From assembly GCA_945868935.1 (NCBI GenBank), contig CAMBNE010000094.1, forward strand, positions 1-5,551: a DNA stretch of 5,551 nucleotides, read 5' to 3'. This stretch comes from an uncultured Clostridia bacterium. Its GTDB lineage: Bacteria > Bacillota > Clostridia > Oscillospirales > Acutalibacteraceae. Below, piece by piece: positions 1 to 5,551 of this stretch. The translations under genes were made by a program, and so were the position numbers. The notes beneath the pieces are model-generated. The model was not told the DNA's origin, searched no databases, and saw nothing but the letters and a program-made list of their open reading frames with translations. Each line of letters begins with the position of its first letter. Position 1 is the first letter of the stretch.

Positions 1-14
1 GTTTCCTTTACAGT

Positions 15-174
15 CGTAGGGACACGGCGTGCCGTGTCCGTGTTGACTATCAAACACAACCGATTAAATCTTATTATAGTAACAAACGAACTTTTCCGTA
101 GGGGACGGGTTCCCACACGTCCCATTCACAAAAATTGCGTTGCAATTTTTGTGCGGACACGGAGTGTCCCTACG
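15..174. repeat. Palindrome cluster bounded by an 11-bp inverted repeat
   Basis: The ends CGTAGGGACAC (15-25) and GTGTCCCTACG (164-174) are perfect inverted repeats. Between and overlapping them lie four hairpins: 20-39 (8-9 bp), 102-123 (6 bp), 127-153 (12 bp) and 155-169 (6 bp). GGACACGG occurs as a direct repeat at 20-27 and 155-162. No open reading frame is present. It resembles the mosaic palindromic intergenic elements (REP- or MITE-like) common in some Clostridia. Whether it is one mobile unit or several neighbouring repeats cannot be told from one copy. Confidence 0.65.
127..153. repeat. Perfect 12-bp palindrome, possible weak bidirectional terminator
   Basis: CACAAAAATTGC (127-138) and GCAATTTTTGTG (142-153) pair perfectly around a 3-nt loop. 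The stem has an A-tract on one arm and a T-tract on the other, like a bidirectional intrinsic terminator. It is poor in GC, however, and lies about 160 bp beyond the gatB stop. The palindrome is certain; a terminator role is a guess, and it is the best candidate I see downstream of gatB. Confidence 0.4.
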
Positions 175-314
175 TTGACAGATGAAGTTAAGTAGTATCT
201 TGCGTCGGAATCAGAAAAATGTATGACTCCCGAAATACCGAATTTTTTATCATATCCGACTTTTATAACGGACTAAAAAATTATGGTTTAGCTCAATATA
301 CGGTCATATAAATC
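175..314. other. Non-coding stretch between gatB and the palindrome cluster
   Basis: AT-rich, with no ORF and no RNA gene that I recognise. The only structures are short, such as TCCG (255-258) with CGGA (269-272), and GTCGGA (204-209) with TCCGAC (255-260) at long distance. None is followed by a T-run in the gatB direction, so no intrinsic terminator is evident directly after gatB. With 1-174 this makes up the whole gene-free left flank. Confidence 0.6.
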
Positions 315-1727
315 TTATCCGATAAGCTCTTTAATTTTTGCCTCGGCGGCGGCAGCGTCAGCCTTGCCCCTGCTGTTCTTCATAACAAAGCCGACAAGCG
401 CTTTTATTGCCTTTTCCTTGCCGTTTTTATAGTCCTCAACAGCCTTTGCGTTGCTCTCAACAGCCTGCTTGCAAAGGTCAAGCATTGCGTTCTCGTCAAG
501 TCCGCCCATGTCGCTCTCGCTGATAAATTCAAGCGCACCCTTGCCGCTGTCAAGCATTTTTTCAAGCGTAGCCTTAGCAAGGTTGTTACGGATTTTGCCG
601 CTGTCAAGCAGCTTTACAAGCTCGTTTAACTGCTCGGGCAATACCGAAACGTCAAAAACTTCCTTGTCAGACTCGGTTTCAACTCTGCTGAAAATCTGAC
701 CGATAATGAAGTTTGAAACGGTTTTGGGTGACTTAACGCCCTCACACGCCTTGTCAAAATATTCGCTGATATTTCTGTATTTTGTAAGGAGCTGAGCGTC
801 CTTTTCGGGAATTCCGAGCTCGTCAACGTAGCGTTTGCATTTTTCTGTCGGAAGCTCGGGAAGTGAAGACTTAATCTCCTCAACCTCTTCCCTTGTAACG
901 TGAATTGTAACAAGGTCGGGGTCACGGAAGTAACGGTAATCGTGAGCGTCCTCCTTACTTCTCATTGACGAAGTTGTGTTCGTTGCGTCGTCATAGCGCA
1001 GAGTTTCCTGCACAACCTGACCGCCGCTTTCAATCAAGTCAACCTGACGCTCAAACTCATATTCCATAGCCTTGCAGATGTTGTTGATTGAGTTCATATT
1101 CTTGATTTCGGTACGTGTGCCGAGCTTTTCACTGCCGACGGGACGAACCGAAATATTAACGTCACAGCGCATTGAACCTTCCTGCATTTTGCAGTCGGAA
1201 ATACCGATATATCTCATAACCTGCTGGAGCTTTTCAACGTACTCCCTTGCCTCGTCAATTGAACGGATGTCAGGCTCGGAAACGATTTCAATAAGCGGAA
1301 CGCCGCCTCGGTTGTAGTCAACGTAGGTGTCGCCGTGCTGATGAATCAGCTTTCCTGCGTCCTCCTCAATGTGGATGTGGTGGAGTCTGATTTTCTTGCC
1401 GCTTGAAAGCTCCACATAGCCGCCGATTGTGAGCGGAGCATAGAGCTGGCTGATCTGATAAGCCTTTGAAAGGTCGGGATAGCAGTAGTTCTTTCTGTCC
1501 ATTTTTGAAATCTCGGCAATCTCGCCGTGTGTGGCAAGACCTGCCATAATTCCGTAGCGCACAACCTGACGGTTGAGCTTTGGAAGCGTGCCGGGAAGTC
1601 CGATACAAACGGGACAGCAGTGTGTGTTAGGCTCACCGCCGAACTGCGTTGTACAGCCGCAGAAAATCTTTGTCTTTGTAGCAAGCTCAATATGGGTTTC
1701 AAAACCCGCAACTAATTCGTATTTCAC
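315..1727 (-). CDS. gatB: Asp/Glu-tRNA(Asn/Gln) amidotransferase subunit B (kinase/transamidase)
   Basis: Subunit that binds the misacylated tRNA, phosphorylates the side-chain carboxylate with ATP and then amidates it with ammonia from GatA. The protein is 470 aa, near the usual 475-480. The cradle (catalytic) domain covers about 1-290, followed by a helical domain (about 295-400) and a YqeY-like tail (about 400-470) that in known structures contacts the tRNA. A zinc site is visible as C23 and C25 (FCGC) plus C38 and C41 (CPVC), with C37 adjacent. Acidic and His residues in the positions expected for magnesium and ATP chemistry are E10, H12, E121/E122 and E151. The N-terminal block reads GFETHIEL rather than the common GLEVHVEL. 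The start is GTG, overlapping the gatA stop (GTGA). Only a weak G-rich site (GGGG at 1737-1740) lies upstream, so translation probably depends on coupling to gatA. It is the last gene of the cluster. Confidence 0.97.
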   Translation of the reverse strand: MKYELVAGFETHIELATKTKIFCGCTTQFGGEPNTHCCPVCIGLPGTLPKLNRQVVRYGIMAGLATHGEIAEISKMDRKNYCYPDLSKAYQISQLYAPLTIGGYVELSSGKKIRLHHIHIEEDAGKLIHQHGDTYVDYNRGGVPLIEIVSEPDIRSIDEAREYVEKLQQVMRYIGISDCKMQEGSMRCDVNISVRPVGSEKLGTRTEIKNMNSINNICKAMEYEFERQVDLIESGGQVVQETLRYDDATNTTSSMRSKEDAHDYRYFRDPDLVTIHVTREEVEEIKSSLPELPTEKCKRYVDELGIPEKDAQLLTKYRNISEYFDKACEGVKSPKTVSNFIIGQIFSRVETESDKEVFDVSVLPEQLNELVKLLDSGKIRNNLAKATLEKMLDSGKGALEFISESDMGGLDENAMLDLCKQAVESNAKAVEDYKNGKEKAIKALVGFVMKNSRGKADAAAAEAKIKELIG

Positions 1728-3178
1728 AGCTTAACACCCCACTTTGTATCCTTAAAGTTTTCTCCTGCCGCCTGCTGATATTTATAAGCGGCATTTAAAA
1801 TTTCAGCCTCACCAAAGCTCTTGCCGATAAGCTGCATACCAATCGGCATACCCTTTGCGTTGAATCCGCAGGGAACGGAAACACCCGGCAAGCCTGCGAT
1901 ATTTACGGGAACTGTACATATATCGGTAAGATATGTTTCAATCGGGTCGGAAACAGCACGTCCCATTTCAAAAGCCGTCATAGGAACAGTCGGAGCAAGG
2001 ATAACGTCGCAGTGAGTAAATGCGTCGTTGAACGCCTTTACAATTGTTCCTCTTAAATTCTGAGCTTTTTTGTAGTAAGCGTCGTAGTATCCTGCCGAAA
2101 GCACGTATGTGCCGAGCAGAATTCTGCGCTTTACTTCCTCGCCAAAGCCCTCGGAGCGTGTGCGGCAAATCATATCGTGAGTGCCGTTGTAGTGCTCTGT
2201 CTTGTAGCCGTAGCGGATACCGTCGTAGCGACCTAGGTTTGAAGAAGCCTCTGCGCAGGCGATAATATAGTAAACGGGAAGTGCAAACTTGAGTGCAGGC
2301 AAGTCAAAGTAAACAATCTCTGCGCCGAGCGACTTGTAAACCTCAGCCGCATTGAGCACAGCCTCTTTTACGTCGTCACGCACACCGTCAAGGTATTCCC
2401 TTGCGATGCCGATTTTCATTCCCTTTATGTCGTTGTTGAGCGATGAATAAGTGTCACCGCTGAATCCCTTTGAGGTGGAATCCTTATCATCATATTTTGA
2501 AATTGCGTCAAAGACGATTGAAGCGTCCTCAACACTCTTAGTAATCGGTCCAATCTGGTCGAGCGAGCTTGCGTAAGCGACAAGACCGTAACGTGAAACA
2601 GAGCCGTAGGTAGGCTTTAATCCGACAATTCCGCAGAAGGATGCAGGCTGACGGATTGAGCCGCCCGTATCCGAGCCAAGACCGTAAGCGGCAATGTTTG
2701 CGCCTACTGCGCTTGCAACGCCGCCCGATGAGCCGCCCGAAACGTGCTTTGTGTTAAACGGGTTTGTCGCACCGCCGAAGTACGAGGTTTCGCACGAAGA
2801 ACCCATTGCGAACTCATCCATATTTGTCTTGCCGAGCATAACGGCGTTCTGCGTCTGAAGAATATCCCATACGGTTGCGTTGTAAATCGGCTTATAGCCT
2901 GTCAGAATCTTTGAACAGCAGGTAGTTTCAATGCCCTTTGTCGAAAGGTTGTCCTTTAAGGTCATCGGAACACCCTCAAGCAGTCCGATTTCCTCGCCCG
3001 AAGCGATTTTCTTGTCAACCTTTTCGGCTGTCTTTAAAGCCTCGTCACCCGTAACGTTGACGTAGGCGTTAAGCTCGCCGTTTGACTTTTCTATTTCATT
3101 GAGATAGCTCTTTGTAAGCTCGGTGCAGGAGCACTGCTTTGAAACAAGCATCTCGTGGATTTTTGCAATTGTACCCAT
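1724..3178 (-). CDS. gatA: Asp/Glu-tRNA(Asn/Gln) amidotransferase subunit A (glutamine amidase)
   Basis: Glutaminase subunit of GatCAB. It hydrolyses glutamine and passes the ammonia through an internal channel to GatB. The protein is 484 aa, a full-length amidase-signature family member. The Ser-cisSer-Lys triad is visible as K75 (in PMTLKDN), S150 (in SGGSSGG, 147-153) and S174 (in DTGGSIR), each offset by exactly 4 from the S. aureus GatA residues K79, S154 and S178. The glycine/serine-rich signature region spans roughly 147-190, and the C-terminus has the family's NIAGLPGVSVPCG and GMPIGMQLIG blocks. The ATG start lies 15 nt after gatC, and its AAGGCGG-like ribosome site overlaps the gatC stop codon. 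The TGA stop overlaps the GTG start of gatB by four bases, which suggests translational coupling and matched subunit amounts. No truncation or frameshift is seen. Other amidases share the fold, but the position between gatC and gatB settles the assignment. Confidence 0.97.
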   Translation of the reverse strand: MGTIAKIHEMLVSKQCSCTELTKSYLNEIEKSNGELNAYVNVTGDEALKTAEKVDKKIASGEEIGLLEGVPMTLKDNLSTKGIETTCCSKILTGYKPIYNATVWDILQTQNAVMLGKTNMDEFAMGSSCETSYFGGATNPFNTKHVSGGSSGGVASAVGANIAAYGLGSDTGGSIRQPASFCGIVGLKPTYGSVSRYGLVAYASSLDQIGPITKSVEDASIVFDAISKYDDKDSTSKGFSGDTYSSLNNDIKGMKIGIAREYLDGVRDDVKEAVLNAAEVYKSLGAEIVYFDLPALKFALPVYYIIACAEASSNLGRYDGIRYGYKTEHYNGTHDMICRTRSEGFGEEVKRRILLGTYVLSAGYYDAYYKKAQNLRGTIVKAFNDAFTHCDVILAPTVPMTAFEMGRAVSDPIETYLTDICTVPVNIAGLPGVSVPCGFNAKGMPIGMQLIGKSFGEAEILNAAYKYQQAAGENFKDTKWGVKL

Positions 3179-3188
3179 ATCTAAAACA

Positions 3189-3195
3189 CCGCCTT
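3189..3195 (-). promoter_or_regulatory. Ribosome binding site of gatA, overlapping the gatC stop
   Basis: AAGGCGG on the minus strand, 10 nt before the gatA ATG. Its first two bases are the last two of the gatC TAA stop codon, so ribosomes ending gatC would lie on the gatA initiation region. This fits coordinated synthesis of the subunits. Confidence 0.55.
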
Positions 3196-3472
3196 ACTCT
3201 CTGTTTCTCACAAGGAAATGATTTTCTGCCTGTTCGGGAGCATTTTTCAGAATTTCCTCGCTGCTGAACGACTCAACAACCTCGTCCTCACGGAACACGT
3301 TTGACAGATTGTTGATATTGTCAAAAGCCTCGTCGCTTGCGGGGGCTTTGTTAATTTCGTCGGCAAAGTCTATAATTTCCTGCATTGACTGCGTCAGGCT
3401 GTCAAGCTCCTCCTCGGGAACAAAAAGCTTTGAAAGCAACGCAATGTTTTCAACGTCTTCTCTTGTTACCAT
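3194..3472 (-). CDS. gatC: Asp/Glu-tRNA(Asn/Gln) amidotransferase subunit C
   Basis: Small structural subunit of the GatCAB amidotransferase. In the known complexes it wraps around the interface of GatA and GatB and stabilises GatA; it has no catalytic site. The protein is 92 aa, close to the usual length of about 95. The N-terminal MVTREDVENIALLSKLFVPE matches the family's opening helix, and the C-terminal part has the expected REDEV, ILKNAPE and HFLV blocks. An in-frame ATG at 3481 would add three residues. I chose the ATG at 3472 because the AAAGGA ribosome binding site (3481-3486) abuts the upstream ATG but sits 8 nt from the downstream one. It lies 69 nt after aspS across a stem-loop and 15 nt before gatA. 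The C-terminus ends in HFLVRNRE where many homologues have a Pro after FLV, a minor variation. The identification is firm. Confidence 0.95.
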   Translation of the reverse strand: MVTREDVENIALLSKLFVPEEELDSLTQSMQEIIDFADEINKAPASDEAFDNINNLSNVFREDEVVESFSSEEILKNAPEQAENHFLVRNRE

Positions 3473-3480
3473 AAAAACCA

Positions 3481-3487
3481 TCCTTTG
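3481..3487 (-). promoter_or_regulatory. Ribosome binding site that decides the gatC start
   Basis: CAAAGGA on the minus strand. The AAAGGA core ends 8 nt before the ATG at 3472. It overlaps the first base of the other candidate ATG (3479-3481), leaving no spacer, so the downstream ATG and a 92-aa GatC are favoured. Confidence 0.7.
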
Positions 3488-3498
3488 TAAACAGAATC

Positions 3499-3530
3499 AG
3501 GGCAAGTCATATTTTCCTACAACTCGCCCT
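3499..3530 (-). promoter_or_regulatory. Stem-loop between aspS and gatC
   Basis: In the minus-strand transcript AGGGCGAGU (3522-3530) pairs with ACUUGCCCU (3499-3507), giving a 9-bp stem with one G-U pair and a 14-nt loop. It begins 11 nt after the aspS stop and ends 26 nt before the gatC ATG. No uninterrupted U-run follows on either strand, so it is not a standard terminator. It may be a partial attenuator, an RNase processing site or a 3' stabiliser of aspS mRNA. The fold is seen directly; the role is inferred. Confidence 0.5.
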
Positions 3531-3541
3531 TTGAGTGTTAT

Positions 3542-5290
3542 TTATCTTAACTTAATGTGAACCTCACGCAGCTGCTGTTCGGTTACTTCTCCGGGTGAGC
3601 CGAGCAGTAAATCCTGCGCATTTGAGTTCATCGGGAATGCAATTACCTCTCTGATGTTCTCCTCCTCGGTGAGCAGCATAATCATTCTGTCAACACCGGG
3701 TGCCATTCCTGCGTGCGGCGGTGCGCCGTACTGGAACGCATTGTAGAGAGCCGAGAACTTTGCCTTTAAGTCGTCCTCGGTATAGCCGGCAATCTCGAAC
3801 GCCTTTTTCATAATTTCAATGTCGTGGTTACGCACTGCACCCGACGAAAGCTCAACGCCGTTGCATACAATGTCGTACTGATAAGCAAGGATTTCTTCGG
3901 GGTCCTTATTCAAAAGACTGTCAAGACCGCCCTGCGGCATTGAGAACGGGTTGTGAGTAAAGATAATCTGATTTGTCTCCTCGTCACGCTCAAACATCGG
4001 GAAGTCAACAATGAAGCAAAGCTCAAAACGGCTTGTGTCGATAAGGTCAAGGCGCTTTGCAACCTCTGTTCTTATCTGACCTGCAAGCTTTGGAGCGTCC
4101 TTAGCTGTGTCGGCGATAAAGTAAATTACGTCGCCTGCCTTGGAGTTATTTCTCTTTATAAGCTCCTCACGGTCGCCCTCTTTGAGGAACTTGTCAATCG
4201 GGCCGTCAAAGGTGAGGTCGTCGTTCACCTTAACATAGCCAAGACCCTTCATACCGATTGAAAGAGCGTACTCCTCCATTCTCTTGAACCACTTTTTGCT
4301 CTGTGAAGCGGCATTCGGAACGTTGATTGAGCGAACAGTTTTCTTTCTGAACGGAGCAAAATCCGTTTCAACAAACATATCGCTGATTTCAACAATCACG
4401 AGCGGATTGCGTAAGTCGGGCTTATCTGTGCCGTATTTTACCATACTTTCAGCGTAGGGAATACGTGCAAACGGAGGCTTTGAAACCTCTTTATCCGAAA
4501 ACTTCTTGAATGTTTCGTACAGAACCTCCTCTGCAACTGCGAAAACATCCTCCTGAGTTGCAAAAGCCATTTCGAAGTCGAGCTGATAGAACTCGCCCGG
4601 TGAACGGTCGGCACGAGCATCCTCGTCACGGAAACAAGGAGCAATCTGGAAGTATCTGTCAAAGCCCGAAACCATAAGAAGCTGTTTGAAAATCTGCGGA
4701 GCCTGCGGCAGAGCATAGAATCTACCCTTGTGCTTACGGCTTGGAATGAGGTAATCTCTTGCGCCCTCGGGTGATGAGGTTGAAAGAATCGGAGTGTTAA
4801 TCTCGGTAAAGCCGAGCTCGTTCATCTTTGTGCGTAAAAAAGTTACAACATTTGAACGGAACATAATGTTGTTATGCACCTTGGGATTACGAAGGTCGAG
4901 GAAACGGTATTTTAAACGCACATCCTCGGATGTGTTTGTTGAAGTAGCAACCTCAAAGGGAAGTGCGTTTTTGCACTTGCCGAGAACCTTGATATCCTCG
5001 GTGTGAACCTCAACATAACCCGTAGCAATCTTTTTATTTATGGTGTCCTCGTCACGCTTAACGACCTCGCCGCTGAGAGTGACGGTGCACTCCTTATTTA
5101 TATTTTTAAGAAGCTCATCGTTGTGAACAACAACCTGAAGCACGCCGTACTGGTCACGAATGTCAAGGAACATAACGCCGCCGTGGTCACGGATATTTTC
5201 AACCCAGCCGGCAACTCTGACCTGCTGACCGATATTGCTTTCTCTTAACTCACCGCAGGTAACGGTGCGGTATTCATTAGCTTTTATCAT
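3542..5290 (-). CDS. aspS: Aspartyl-tRNA synthetase, bacterial type, probably non-discriminating
   Basis: Cytoplasmic class II synthetase that activates aspartate with ATP and loads it onto tRNA(Asp), and here probably also tRNA(Asn). The protein is 582 aa, usual for the bacterial type; residue numbers count from the ATG at 5290. Domains in order are an N-terminal OB-fold anticodon-binding domain (about 1-105), the catalytic core with motif 1 near 160-170, motif 2 at 220-240 (FRDEDARADRSPGEF and on) and motif 3 at 528-540 (GMAPGVDRMIMLL), and an inserted GAD domain (about 285-410). Active-site residues aligning with E. coli E171, Q195, K198 and R217 are present as E175, Q199, K202 and R221; the motif 3 Arg is R535. 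His36 in RDHGG replaces the Leu30 of E. coli, a feature linked to non-discriminating enzymes. A TTG codon at 5293 also lies in frame, but ATG fits better. It is the first gene of the aspS-gatCAB cluster. Identity is near certain; the tRNA range is inferred. Confidence 0.97.
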   Translation of the reverse strand: MIKANEYRTVTCGELRESNIGQQVRVAGWVENIRDHGGVMFLDIRDQYGVLQVVVHNDELLKNINKECTVTLSGEVVKRDEDTINKKIATGYVEVHTEDIKVLGKCKNALPFEVATSTNTSEDVRLKYRFLDLRNPKVHNNIMFRSNVVTFLRTKMNELGFTEINTPILSTSSPEGARDYLIPSRKHKGRFYALPQAPQIFKQLLMVSGFDRYFQIAPCFRDEDARADRSPGEFYQLDFEMAFATQEDVFAVAEEVLYETFKKFSDKEVSKPPFARIPYAESMVKYGTDKPDLRNPLVIVEISDMFVETDFAPFRKKTVRSINVPNAASQSKKWFKRMEEYALSIGMKGLGYVKVNDDLTFDGPIDKFLKEGDREELIKRNNSKAGDVIYFIADTAKDAPKLAGQIRTEVAKRLDLIDTSRFELCFIVDFPMFERDEETNQIIFTHNPFSMPQGGLDSLLNKDPEEILAYQYDIVCNGVELSSGAVRNHDIEIMKKAFEIAGYTEDDLKAKFSALYNAFQYGAPPHAGMAPGVDRMIMLLTEEENIREVIAFPMNSNAQDLLLGSPGEVTEQQLREVHIKLR

Positions 5291-5299
5291 CAAGAACTA

Positions 5300-5306
5300 T
5301 CCTTTC
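5300..5306 (-). promoter_or_regulatory. Ribosome binding site of aspS
   Basis: GAAAGGA on the minus strand. It lies 9 nt before the ATG at 5290 and 6 nt before an in-frame TTG at 5293. Both spacings are workable; ATG is preferred because it is the stronger start codon. The choice changes the protein by one residue. Confidence 0.7.
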
Positions 5307-5331
5307 ACAGATATTTTGCCTATACTATGAT

Positions 5332-5360
5332 ATTATAACACAATATACCATTTTAATCAA
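5332..5360 (-). promoter_or_regulatory. Sigma-A type promoter of aspS-gatCAB
   Basis: On the minus strand a -35 box TTGATT (5355-5360) and a perfect -10 box TATAAT (5332-5337) are separated by exactly 17 bp. A TG one base before the -10 box makes it an extended -10. The DNA just upstream of the -35 box is A/T-rich (5361-5371), as in an UP element. Transcription would start near 5325, leaving a leader of about 35 nt, too short for a T-box or other riboswitch. Seen directly by motif; activity is inferred. Confidence 0.8.
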
Positions 5361-5381
5361 TATTTTATTTTGAGAATATGC

Positions 5382-5413
5382 ACAGACAGCGCAAAAAAAT
5401 CTGCTACATCTGT
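5382..5413. repeat. Imperfect inverted repeat upstream of the aspS promoter
   Basis: ACAGACAG (5382-5389) can pair with CTG (5401-5403) and TCTGT (5409-5413), leaving a 5-nt bulge on the right side and a loop containing seven A. On the plus strand it is followed by a T-rich but interrupted tract, so it could be a weak terminator for a plus-strand transcript from outside the aspS operon. No such gene is seen in the window. Low confidence in any function. Confidence 0.25.
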
Positions 5414-5466
5414 TTAATTTTATAATTACCACTATTCGCAAGATAAACTATATTTTTTATTAGTTT

Positions 5467-5492
5467 GGAGTGTGGAGTGTGGAGTGTGGAGT
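5467..5492. repeat. Heptamer tandem repeat, GGAGTGT x3 plus GGAGT
   Basis: Three exact copies of GGAGTGT (5467-5473, 5474-5480, 5481-5487) are followed by a partial GGAGT (5488-5492). In plus-strand RNA any copy can pair with ACGCUCC (5504-5510) to form a 7-bp stem with one G-U pair, leaving a 16-nt loop when the third copy is used. No ORF crosses it. Such copy arrays usually vary in number by slippage. Confidence 0.75.
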
Positions 5493-5551
5493 TAATGGTC
5501 GCTACGCTCCGAATTTATAATAATGCGTATTGTTTGGATAAGTTTGTTTTC

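Larger units (their letters stand above)
5361..5551. other. Gene-free right flank
   Basis: AT-rich intergenic DNA upstream of the aspS promoter. No credible ORF, tRNA or riboswitch was recognised. Besides the heptamer repeat and the imperfect inverted repeat it holds a TATAAT on the plus strand (5516-5521) that has no -35 partner at the right distance. Confidence 0.6.

Noticed and set aside
175..203. TTGACA on the plus strand as a -35 box
   Set aside because: There is no -10-like hexamer at 16-18 bp, and it would drive transcription against gatB with no gene to serve.
1346..1711. 121-aa minus-strand ORF inside gatB in another frame
   Set aside because: It lies wholly within gatB, has low-complexity Arg/Ser-rich composition and matches no family I know. 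The same holds for the other overlapping ORFs within gatB, gatA and aspS.
3499..3530. Intrinsic terminator after aspS
   Set aside because: The stem is good but no T-run follows on either strand, and gatC has no clear promoter of its own in the gap.
3309..3560. 83-aa plus-strand ORF antisense to gatC
   Set aside because: Its composition mirrors gatC codons, it runs through the aspS-gatC stem-loop, and no ribosome site supports it.
3953..4261. 102-aa plus-strand ORF antisense to aspS
   Set aside because: It is a shadow of a conserved coding region, with no recognisable domain and no promoter.
5467..5492. Tandem heptamers as a CRISPR array or iteron origin
   Set aside because: Units are 7 bp and contiguous with no spacers, and no cas, rep or dnaA-box-like context is present.
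5515..5551. Plus-strand promoter from TATAAT at 5516-5521
   Set aside because: No -35 match lies at a suitable distance and no coding sequence follows within the window.

Overview
The window looks like chromosomal DNA from a low-to-mid GC Firmicute, most likely a gut-type member of the Clostridia (Oscillospiraceae/Ruminococcaceae-like). I base this on the style of the proteins and on the palindrome-rich intergenic DNA, not on a database match. All four genes lie on the minus strand and read right to left: aspS, gatC, gatA, gatB.

Layout from high to low coordinates. The right flank (about 5361-5551) is non-coding. It is AT-rich and holds a heptamer tandem repeat (5467-5492) that can fold with a nearby arm (5504-5510). 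A well-formed sigma-A promoter (5332-5360) lies just upstream of aspS and implies a leader of only about 35 nt. A 69-nt gap with a 9-bp stem-loop separates aspS from gatC. gatC and gatA are 15 nt apart, and gatA and gatB overlap by 4 nt (GTGA). After gatB comes about 310 bp without a gene, containing a 160-bp cluster of palindromes bounded by an 11-bp inverted repeat. I see no convincing intrinsic terminator after gatB.

Function. AspRS charges tRNA with aspartate. GatCAB is the heterotrimeric amidotransferase that converts misacylated Asp-tRNA(Asn), and in many bacteria Glu-tRNA(Gln), to the amide form. AspRS carries His at the anticodon-binding position that is Leu in the discriminating E. 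coli enzyme. Together with the gene pairing, this suggests a non-discriminating AspRS feeding Asp-tRNA(Asn) directly to GatCAB, that is, a co-transcribed route to Asn-tRNA(Asn). All catalytic residues I could check in the four proteins are present.

This is a conserved housekeeping locus. I found no evidence of a previously undescribed system. The points most worth a second look are the AspRS subtype, the aspS-gatC stem-loop and the flanking palindromic repeats.
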